Positions 57,216 to 64,000 of a stretch of 64,000 nucleotides of DNA are shown piece after piece. The stretch lies in NCBI GenBank assembly GCA_046091665.1, contig JBJTCD010000025.1:46170-110169 (forward strand). Reading direction: 5' to 3'. The translations under genes were made by a program, and so were the position numbers. The notes beneath the pieces are model-generated. The model was given only the letters and a program-made list of their open reading frames with translations. It was not told the origin of the DNA and searched no databases. The number at the start of each line of letters is the position of its first letter. The stretch's first letter is position 1. This stretch comes from CAIUPE01 sp046091665 (lineage in GTDB: Bacteria; Pseudomonadota; Alphaproteobacteria; Rhizobiales; Beijerinckiaceae).

Positions 57216-58394
57216 ATGGCATCCGAAGACATCGTGATTGTGGGGGCTGCTCGGACACCGGTTGGGTCATTTAATGGGGCTTTGTCGTCAATTCCCGCAC
57301 ATGAATTGGGCGCGATTGCGATCAAGGCGGCGCTGACCCGTGCTAACGTCGAAGCGGCCGAAGTTGAAGAAGTCATTTTGGGTCAGATTCTGACGGCAGG
57401 TCAGGGTCAAAATCCTGCGCGTCAAGCGGCAATGAAAGCGGGTATTCCTCAAGAAGCTACCGCATGGGGCCTCAATCAACTTTGCGGCTCAGGTCTTCGC
57501 GCCGTCGCAATTGGCATGCTGCAGATCGCCAATGGCGATGCCAAAATCATCGTGGCCGGTGGTCAGGAATCGATGTCGCAGTCCCAGCATGTCGCTCATC
57601 TTCGGAACGGCACGAAAATGGGTGATATGAAATTTCTCGACTCGATGCTCCGTGATGGTCTGCTTGATGCCTTCCAAGGCTATCACATGGGCACAACGGC
57701 GGAGAACATCGCCACAAAATGGCAGATCAGCCGTGATGAGCAAGATGAGTTCGCTGTTTCATCGCAGAACAAGGCCGAGGCCGCACAGAAAGCTGGTAAA
57801 TTCCGCGACGAAATCGTTGCTGTCACTGTCAGCTCGAAAAAAGGCGACGTGGTTGTCAGCGAAGATGAGTATATCCGTCACGGGGCAACCCTTGAGGGAA
57901 TGCAGAAATTGAAGCCGGCTTTCTCGAAAGACGGCACAGTCACCGCGGGTAACGCCTCTGGTATCAATGATGGCGCTGCCGCACTTGTTCTGATGACCGC
58001 GAAAGAGGCCGCAAAGCGTGGCCTTACGCCGCTCGCGCGGATCGCCTCTTGGGCAACCGCTGGCGTGGATCCGGCGATCATGGGTTCCGGCCCCATTCCA
58101 GCTTCGCGCAAAGCGCTTGAAAAAGCCGGGTGGAAAATTGGCGATCTCGATCTTGTCGAAGCCAATGAGGCCTTTGCTGCGCAAGCCATCGCGGTCAATA
58201 AAGATCTCGGATGGGATACGGAAAAAGTGAATGTGAACGGCGGTGCGATTGCGATCGGACACCCAATTGGCGCCTCAGGCGCGCGTGTGTTCGTAACACT
58301 GCTCCATGAAATGCAGAAGCGTAACGCGAAGAAGGGTCTCGCCACTTTGTGCATCGGTGGCGGCATGGGAATCTCGCTGGCTGTCGAACGCTGA
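57216..58394 (+). CDS. phaA: Acetyl-CoA acetyltransferase (beta-ketothiolase)
   Basis: PhaA condenses two acetyl-CoA to acetoacetyl-CoA, first step of PHB synthesis. The 392-residue thiolase starts at an ATG with AGGAGG upstream. The nucleophilic Cys is in GLNQLCGSGLRAVAIGML (about 84-101); VNGGAIAIGHPIGASGARV (about 342-360) holds the His, and CIGGGMGISLAVER the second Cys. phaB follows after 69 bases. Confidence 0.95.
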   Translation: MASEDIVIVGAARTPVGSFNGALSSIPAHELGAIAIKAALTRANVEAAEVEEVILGQILTAGQGQNPARQAAMKAGIPQEATAWGLNQLCGSGLRAVAIGMLQIANGDAKIIVAGGQESMSQSQHVAHLRNGTKMGDMKFLDSMLRDGLLDAFQGYHMGTTAENIATKWQISRDEQDEFAVSSQNKAEAAQKAGKFRDEIVAVTVSSKKGDVVVSEDEYIRHGATLEGMQKLKPAFSKDGTVTAGNASGINDGAAALVLMTAKEAAKRGLTPLARIASWATAGVDPAIMGSGPIPASRKALEKAGWKIGDLDLVEANEAFAAQAIAVNKDLGWDTEKVNVNGGAIAIGHPIGASGARVFVTLLHEMQKRNAKKGLATLCIGGGMGISLAVER

Positions 58395-58463
58395 TTCAAT
58401 TTAAATTGGGGAAGAGATGATCAACATCTCTTCCCGCTCAACAGATAAAGGGGAGGGTCGATC

Positions 58464-59189
58464 ATGGCACGTGTGGCATTGGTGACGGGCGGTTCGCGCG
58501 GTATTGGTGCAGCGATTTCGGTCGGTTTGAAAAAGGCCGGTTATACAGTCGCTGCCAATTACGCCGGCAATGATGAAGCCGCTCACGCATTCACGAAAGA
58601 AACCGGCATCCCGACTTATAAATGGGACGTTTCAAATTACGACGCCTGTGTCGCTGGAATCGCAAAAGTCGAAGCGGCTCATGGTCCGGTCGAGATCCTC
58701 ATCAATAATGCGGGCATCACGCGTGACGCGATGTTTCACAAAATGACGAAAGACATGTGGGATGCTGTGATCAACACCAATCTCACTTCGCTCTTCAATA
58801 TGACCCGTCCGGTGTGGGAAGGTATGCGCGCGCGGAAATTTGGTCGCGTGATTTGTATCTCTTCCGTCAATGGCCAGAAGGGTCAGATGGGCCAAGTAAA
58901 TTATTCATCTTCAAAAGCGGGTGATCTTGGGTTCGTCAAAGCGCTCGCGCAAGAAGGCGCGCGCGTCGGCATCACCGTGAATGCGATTTGCCCGGGCTAT
59001 ATCGCCACCGATATGGTGAAGGCGATTGATCCGGCGGTTGTCGAGAAAAACATTCTTCCACATATCCCGACAGGTCGCCTTGGCGAGCCCGATGAAATTG
59101 CGCGCGCGGTCGTGTTTTTGGCGGCCGATGATGCGGGCTTTATTACGGGCTCGACGATCTCGGCCAATGGCGGTCAATATATGATCTGA
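58464..59189 (+). CDS. phaB: Acetoacetyl-CoA reductase
   Basis: PhaB reduces acetoacetyl-CoA with NADPH to (R)-3-hydroxybutyryl-CoA. The 241-residue SDR protein has ALVTGGSRGIGAAISVGL (about 5-22), INNAGITRDAMFHKM (about 85-99), the catalytic Ser-Tyr-Lys in ISSVNGQKGQMGQVNYSSSK (about 132-151), and ICPGYIATDMVKAI. A GGGGAGGG ribosome site precedes the ATG. It completes a phaAB pair; the polymerase gene phaC is not in the window. Confidence 0.95.
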   Translation: MARVALVTGGSRGIGAAISVGLKKAGYTVAANYAGNDEAAHAFTKETGIPTYKWDVSNYDACVAGIAKVEAAHGPVEILINNAGITRDAMFHKMTKDMWDAVINTNLTSLFNMTRPVWEGMRARKFGRVICISSVNGQKGQMGQVNYSSSKAGDLGFVKALAQEGARVGITVNAICPGYIATDMVKAIDPAVVEKNILPHIPTGRLGEPDEIARAVVFLAADDAGFITGSTISANGGQYMI

Positions 59190-59198
59190 TCGTGCCGA

Positions 59199-60533
59199 TC
59201 ACTGCCGCAAGGCATTATCGCGAATTTGACGTACCGGACGGAGGAGAGATTCCAACACCGTCCGGCGTCCGATCAGAATATCCACTTCTGCCAACATGCC
59301 CGGTGTAATCGGTTTACTCGGTCCAAAATCTTTGCCTTCCGCTTCGAGGCGCACGCGGAAATAGGGAACACCGCGTTCATCCTGAAGCGCGTCGGCGGAG
59401 ATATCGACGACTTTTCCCGCAAGACCACCATAGACTGAAAAATCATAGGCCGAGACTTTGACGACCGCTTTTTGACCGGGCCAAATATCGCCGCGATCAC
59501 TCGGCGCAATCTTGGCTTCAACCGCGACGGCTGCGTCGGCGGGCACGATCTCGACCAAGGGTTCGCCCGATTTGACGACGCCGCCAACCGTTGTGACATG
59601 GAGTTTGTTCACAACGCCCTCAATGGGTGCGACGACTTCCGATCTCAGGCTACGATCCTTAAGGGCTGATATCGTTTCTTCGAGTTTTGCGATCTGTAAC
59701 TCTGTTTCCGAGCGCTCTTTATCTGCGTCTGAGCGAAAGCGTGAACGGGCCTCCCCCATGCGTCGATTAATTTCGCTCATCGCCGCTTCATCGCGGGGAA
59801 TTTCGTGAACGAGATCCGATAATTTCTGCTCGATCTGTTGAAGGGACCGTTCATTATCAATCATATCATTGGTCGAAAAGGCGCCAGCCGCCGCCAGTTT
59901 ACGCAGATTGGTCACACGACGATTGACAAGTTCCCGTTCCGTAATCGTATTGGCCCAGCGTGATTTGGCTTCCGCGAGATCAAGCGATTTCTGTTTCAAT
60001 TGATCCTCGAGAATTCCGATTTGTTCAGAAAGAGTTTGCCGACGGCCTGAAAAAACTTCTCGCTCTCGATCGACAATTTTCGGAATTTCTGCTTCAAGAT
60101 CTTCAGGAAACTCGAAGGAGTCCGCGCCGCCCACTTCGGCGGTGAGTCGGATCATTTTGACGCGGCGCGCTTTGATTTCTAGTTCAGCCTGAGCCAATTC
60201 AGAACGTGAGAAACTATTATCAATCCGAAGAAGCGGCTCACCGCGCATAACGCGATCGCCTTCCCGCACAAGAATTTCCGTAACGATACCACCCTCAAAA
60301 TGTTGAACAATCTGATTTTGGACTTGCGGTACAATGCGGCCCTGGCCTCGCGTGACCCGGTCGATCTCCGTTGTTGCCGCCCAACCTCCTAAGAAGAAAA
60401 CCCCGAGCGTCATAATGATCACAAAACCATAAGTCGCACGCCCTGCGATCCGTGTTGTGTGCCGCGGATAAGGGAGATGGATTGTTCGATCTCGATTAAC
60501 TTTTTTCGCCGGAGGTCGCGGAATTTCTACCAT
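59199..60533 (-). CDS. HlyD family type I secretion periplasmic adaptor subunit
   Basis: A 444-residue membrane fusion protein. One transmembrane segment (about 33-56) is followed by the HlyD lipoyl-like strand QNQIVQHFEGGIVTEILVRE (about 87-106), a long coiled coil (about 125-290) and the C-terminal half with LVEIVPADAAVAVEAKIAPS. This architecture links the inner-membrane ABC exporter to an outer-membrane TolC-like channel. It is divergent from the ABC gene, separated by 161 AT-rich bases, and is convergent with phaB. Confidence 0.92.
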   Translation of the reverse strand: MVEIPRPPAKKVNRDRTIHLPYPRHTTRIAGRATYGFVIIMTLGVFFLGGWAATTEIDRVTRGQGRIVPQVQNQIVQHFEGGIVTEILVREGDRVMRGEPLLRIDNSFSRSELAQAELEIKARRVKMIRLTAEVGGADSFEFPEDLEAEIPKIVDREREVFSGRRQTLSEQIGILEDQLKQKSLDLAEAKSRWANTITERELVNRRVTNLRKLAAAGAFSTNDMIDNERSLQQIEQKLSDLVHEIPRDEAAMSEINRRMGEARSRFRSDADKERSETELQIAKLEETISALKDRSLRSEVVAPIEGVVNKLHVTTVGGVVKSGEPLVEIVPADAAVAVEAKIAPSDRGDIWPGQKAVVKVSAYDFSVYGGLAGKVVDISADALQDERGVPYFRVRLEAEGKDFGPSKPITPGMLAEVDILIGRRTVLESLLRPVRQIRDNALRQ

Positions 60534-60694
60534 AGATTTTTATGCACCCCATGTTCAACCAGAGATATATGGATCACACGAATTTCAAAGTTTAAACTTA
60601 AACAGAAAGGGAAAAATTGAATCTTTCAAAGTGTCTCTATCTTCACATTTTATAGATATTACCTTGCGTAAATACGGTAGAAGTGTGAAGAAAT

Positions 60695-63070
60695 ATGAAA
60701 TTCAAAGCGTTCGGAGCAGATATGTCCTTCATTTCGGCGAAAGAGACCGAGCGCGACGAGGCTGAGGCGCGTCCCTCTGCCGAAATTGTTGCGATTGCGC
60801 GCCCGTCCCGCGGATCAGCTCGGGCTTCGCCAGCCGAAGCTCCGGGGGCGCACGACGCCGACTCTGCATTTGAACCGTTTGACAGTCACATCCATGAAGT
60901 TCTTCCTGAAGTTACATCAGACGCACCGGTTCTGCCGCTGGCCGATGAACCACAGGATATCGATAATCCGCTGATCTTGATGAGAGTCTCTCCGGCGCGT
61001 GCGCTCGAATGGGTGGCTGCGGCGTGGTTTAATTACCAGCCCAAAGAGCGACAACTTCATGCCGGACCTCTGGCGCCCGAAACCGCGGAGATCATTGCTC
61101 ACGGACTTGGCATTGCGCTCAAGGCCGAAACGCGGAACTTGTCGCGGCTTAAAACATCTCAGTTTCCGTGTATGGCCCTTGATCGAGAGGGCTATGCCTA
61201 TCTGCTCCTTGGACGCGCGGGATCGGACCGACTTATTTGCCGTTCGGAGCAGGGTGACGAAAGGATTGATCGTCACGCCCTTAAACAGATTGTTTCAGGC
61301 ACAATGTTTTTTTTGCAGCCTTTAGCTGCTGCAGAACATGGCGAAACATCATCGGATATTGATGCCGACGCTCCTGTTGACTCGATCATTCGGTTTCTTG
61401 CCTATGAAATGTTCAAGCGCCGACCTTGGACGCTTGCGCAATTGGCGTTGGCCGGTCTTGTCAGCAATGCTCTTCTTGTCCTTCTGCCAATTTTCACGAT
61501 GGCGGTTTATGACCGCGTCATACCGCATCTCGCTTTTGATACGTTATGGGCCTTATCAATCGGAATGGGCTTGGCGCTTGCGGCAGACCTTGCGCTGCGC
61601 CATGTCAAGCTTCGCCTCATTGATTCTCTGGCGGCCGATATCAGCCACATCGCGCAGATCCGTTTCTTCCGTCACCTTGTTTTTGGCAATATGGTTGAAC
61701 TGCCAAGAACAAGTGCGGCGGTAACACCAGCCATCCGCGATCTCGAGGGGTATTGCCAACTTATACCTTTGTCTTTCATTTCCCTCGCGATCGATCTTCC
61801 TTTCGTCATCATCACAACCATTCTTTTGGCGAGCATTGCCGGGTCAGTTGCCATTGTGCCGATTGCCGGCACGGTGATCATCGGATTGATTTTCATGGCC
61901 GCGCATTATGCAGGCCATTCGCATTTACAACCTCATCTTGGACATATGCGCGCTCAGTCCAATATGGTGACGGAGACGATTGAAGGCATTGAGACGGTAA
62001 AAACGTCAACTGCTGAAACACAAATCCTGAATCGCTGGGAGCGTTTGGCCGATTCAAGTGCTTTTGCAAGTCATGCCGCACGTCTCGCCCATGGCATGGC
62101 CCAACATTGGGCAAGCACGATCAGTCAAATGATGACGATTGGTGCTTTGATTCTAGGTGTTTATGAAATCAGCATTAATGCGATGACGGTGGGCGCTCTG
62201 TCTGCGTCGACCATGTTGATTGGACGGTTAATCGGGCCGATCATGCAGATGGCGGCACAGGTCCAGCGGCTGATTCAAGCCCGCAAAACACTTGAACCGA
62301 TCAGAATGGTTTTCAATTCCGGCCTTGAACGCGCCGGTGACGGAGACATGGCGCTCTCTGTTGCGATTGAAGGCCAATTTGATTTTGTCGATGTGGGACA
62401 CAAAAATAATGGCTCACAACTACCGAGCCTTTCAAACGTCACATTGAGCATTCGAGCGGGCGAGCGAGTTGGCATCATCGGTCGTATCGGTTGCGGTAAA
62501 AGCACTTTGCTTCGGTTAATGGTGCGCTTGCTAGAACCCTCAAGCGGCGCCATTCGTCTCGATGGGCGTGATTTAAGGCAAGCGTCACCCCGCGAATTGC
62601 GGCGTCGGTTCAGCTATGTGAGCCAAGACGCGACCTTGTTTGATGACACGTTGACGGCCAATCTCTTGTTGGGTCACGAAAAGCCTGATCCAAAAATAAT
62701 CGAAGACGCTGTTACAATTTCGGGTGTCTCCAGCTTTGCCGGCCGCAGTCCTGAAGGCTACGGCATGCGCGTCGGTCCAAGCGGAGAGAGATTATCGGGC
62801 GGCGAACGGCAGGCCGTTGGCTTAGCGCGAGCCCTGATTGGCAATCCCACAATGCTGATCCTCGATGAGCCGACGGCGGCGATGGATAATACCACCGAAC
62901 GTCAAGTCATTACGGGCCTCACAAAATGGCTCGGCAATCGAACTTTAATTGTCGCCACGCATCGCGCCGCGATGCTTGATCTCGTTGATCGCGTGATCCT
63001 CATGCATGAGGGAAAAATCATCGCCGATGGTCCGAAAGATCAAGTGCTCAAGAAGTTACAGACAGGATGA
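60695..63070 (+). CDS. Type I secretion system permease/ATPase, LapB/LssB-like
   Basis: A 791-residue ABC exporter for large secreted proteins. After a variable N-terminal tail (about 1-95) comes a C39-like domain (about 97-210) without the cysteine protease pattern, so it is degenerate as in LapB/HlyB types. The transmembrane domain spans about 240-520. The nucleotide-binding domain has Walker A GRIGCGKST (596-604), signature LSGGERQ (700-706) and Walker B MLILDEPTAAMDN. It probably works with the divergent HlyD protein. The next gene follows after 61 bases. Confidence 0.92.
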   Translation: MKFKAFGADMSFISAKETERDEAEARPSAEIVAIARPSRGSARASPAEAPGAHDADSAFEPFDSHIHEVLPEVTSDAPVLPLADEPQDIDNPLILMRVSPARALEWVAAAWFNYQPKERQLHAGPLAPETAEIIAHGLGIALKAETRNLSRLKTSQFPCMALDREGYAYLLLGRAGSDRLICRSEQGDERIDRHALKQIVSGTMFFLQPLAAAEHGETSSDIDADAPVDSIIRFLAYEMFKRRPWTLAQLALAGLVSNALLVLLPIFTMAVYDRVIPHLAFDTLWALSIGMGLALAADLALRHVKLRLIDSLAADISHIAQIRFFRHLVFGNMVELPRTSAAVTPAIRDLEGYCQLIPLSFISLAIDLPFVIITTILLASIAGSVAIVPIAGTVIIGLIFMAAHYAGHSHLQPHLGHMRAQSNMVTETIEGIETVKTSTAETQILNRWERLADSSAFASHAARLAHGMAQHWASTISQMMTIGALILGVYEISINAMTVGALSASTMLIGRLIGPIMQMAAQVQRLIQARKTLEPIRMVFNSGLERAGDGDMALSVAIEGQFDFVDVGHKNNGSQLPSLSNVTLSIRAGERVGIIGRIGCGKSTLLRLMVRLLEPSSGAIRLDGRDLRQASPRELRRRFSYVSQDATLFDDTLTANLLLGHEKPDPKIIEDAVTISGVSSFAGRSPEGYGMRVGPSGERLSGGERQAVGLARALIGNPTMLILDEPTAAMDNTTERQVITGLTKWLGNRTLIVATHRAAMLDLVDRVILMHEGKIIADGPKDQVLKKLQTG

Positions 63071-63131
63071 TGATCGGCATGAGGCTGACTAAGATTTCAT
63101 CGATACTTAACGCAAGGACCACATTTTTCTG

Positions 63132-64000
63132 ATGGCACACGGTTCTGATGACGGAGAGACAAATTACTGGCCGGGCTTCGTTGATGCACTATCAACGATG
63201 ACGATGATGCTCATCTTTTTGATGATGATCTTGAGTCTTGTTCTCGTCAGTGTGTCGCAGAATGTTACAAAGACCCAAGTTATTGCCATTGCCCGCGCTG
63301 CAAGAATAGATGTAAACGGCTCTCCCGCCTCCATCGAAGGTCTTACGGCACAAATTATTGCTGCATTATCACGCACCACGGATGCTGAAAAACCAAAGCC
63401 GCCTTATCCTTTAAAAACGGAGCAATTGGAAGAAAATCCGATTGAGCAAAGTGCACGAACCGCGTCTTCGGATCGCGCCAATCTGTCTGTCGATCAAGGG
63501 CAACGCGTGGTGCCAAAAGGTGAAACCGAAGCGTTGCAAATCCAAGCGGCGAAATCAGAGATTGTCGATGGCACCATGCCGCGTCTTGATTTGCCCCTTC
63601 AAGCCACGGCAGCGGCCGCTCTTGCCGACCGTGAAAAACTTCAGATTGATCCTGGTGAAAAGGCTTTTCGCAAAGGCGAATCGACTGATTTAAAACTTGA
63701 AGTCGCAAAATCACCGAGAGACGGTGAGCCACGTCCTTCGGCGCAGATACTCGTTGACACGGAGCAAGGCGTTGCGATTGCACAACAGCCCAATTTGGCT
63801 GTTGATCAAGGCAATCGTATTTTCAGCAAAGGTGAGTCAGATAGTATTCAATATAATCCTACCGCCTCGCCTAATTCTGAAAGAAAAGAAAATCCCGCCT
63901 CTGTTCCGGCCGACCCGGAAGCAAAAGGCTTTGTCGCCGAGCGACCGCAATTGGGCGTTAACAAAGGTGAAAAAACTGTCAGCGAAGGTCTGCCCGATCA
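63132..64000 (+). CDS. Membrane-anchored protein with 52-residue periodic repeats, partial (runs off right edge)
   Basis: At least 289 residues, without a stop. The N-terminus has WPGFVDALSTMTMMLIFLMM (about 13-32) and a single transmembrane segment, like MotB/OmpA-type and T1SS-associated proteins, so most of it should be periplasmic. A motif L-x-(V/I)-(D/N)-x-G-x-(R/K)-x3-(K/E)-G begins at residues 118, 170, 222 and 274, an exact 52-residue period; in the first three copies an E follows the final G, but the fourth breaks off as E-G-L-P at the right edge. Spacers are rich in Ala, Pro, Glu, Lys and Ser. It lies directly after the ABC exporter. I do not know its function; a C-terminal OmpA domain beyond the edge is possible. 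Confidence 0.75.
   Translation, partial: MAHGSDDGETNYWPGFVDALSTMTMMLIFLMMILSLVLVSVSQNVTKTQVIAIARAARIDVNGSPASIEGLTAQIIAALSRTTDAEKPKPPYPLKTEQLEENPIEQSARTASSDRANLSVDQGQRVVPKGETEALQIQAAKSEIVDGTMPRLDLPLQATAAAALADREKLQIDPGEKAFRKGESTDLKLEVAKSPRDGEPRPSAQILVDTEQGVAIAQQPNLAVDQGNRIFSKGESDSIQYNPTASPNSERKENPASVPADPEAKGFVAERPQLGVNKGEKTVSEGLPD

Noticed and set aside
1..64000. CRISPR arrays, prophage or insertion sequences
   Set aside because: No regularly spaced direct repeats, transposase, integrase other than XerC, or phage structural genes were found.
1..64000. tRNA or rRNA genes
   Set aside because: No intergenic gap holds a cloverleaf or rRNA-like sequence that I could support.

Overview
The window reads as chromosomal DNA of an alphaproteobacterium, most likely of the order Hyphomicrobiales (Rhizobiales). 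Pointers are gene content and order typical of that group: hrcA divergent from rph-rdgB-hemW; dnaK-dnaJ followed by a PmtA-like methyltransferase, pyrF, dapB and gpmA; uppP, an FzlA-like GST and queG together; an F1-only atpHAGDC operon; divergent phaR and phaAB; soxBDAG; and a CTTGAA...CCTATATAG promoter like those used by alphaproteobacterial RpoH. Base composition is moderately GC-rich, and most of the window is ordinary, tightly packed core genome.

Region by region. 1-10 kb: hrcA (cut by the left edge), RNase PH, RdgB, HemW, an LppC-like lipoprotein, RsmI, YraN, GshB and GlnD. 10-19 kb: grpE, then a long minus-strand block read as dnaK-dnaJ-pmtA-pyrF-dapB-gpmA-GNAT-alkB, with an Ada-type AraC/alkyltransferase beside it. 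19-25 kb: Nth, UppP, FzlA-like protein, QueG, an SDR protein and methylglyoxal synthase. 24.6-25.5 kb: a poorly coding stretch with dispersed palindromic repeats, a small gene and a candidate structured RNA. 25.5-32 kb: IspG, a Zur-like regulator, an ETF-beta lysine methyltransferase-like protein, XerC, a toxin-antitoxin island and PriA. 32.7-37.7 kb: atpHAGDC. 37.7-47.6 kb: a DUF1624 membrane protein, sarcosine oxidase soxBDAG, a beta-hydroxyacid dehydrogenase, Mrp and a DAO-family oxidoreductase. 47.7-53.8 kb: a sugar and sugar-acid region (PfkB kinase, aldehyde dehydrogenase, FAH-family enzyme, UxaA-family dehydratase) interrupted by a VapBC-type module. 53.9-59.2 kb: a DUF1345 protein, a polyprenyl synthase, rpmF, and phaR with phaA-phaB. 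59.2-64 kb: a divergent type I secretion locus (HlyD adaptor; ABC exporter with a degenerate C39-like domain) followed by a membrane-anchored protein cut by the right edge.

How genes work together. GrpE, DnaJ and DnaK form the Hsp70 machine, and their promoters look heat-shock type. AlkB and the Ada-like protein are two independent alkylation repair routes on either side of dnaKJ. SoxBDAG oxidises sarcosine and hands its one-carbon unit to tetrahydrofolate. PhaA and PhaB make 3-hydroxybutyryl-CoA for polyester storage under PhaR control. The 48.6-53.8 kb enzymes could feed a sugar acid to 2-oxoglutarate through 2-oxoglutarate semialdehyde. The last three genes look like a large-adhesin (LapB-type) export system.

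The most interesting non-routine items are an exact 52-residue period in the last gene, an unassigned structured RNA at 25.05-25.20 kb, palindromic repeats whose hairpin stems vary with compensating changes and lie mainly where genes converge, and two genes (queG, vapC) whose complete folds have no ATG/GTG/TTG start.
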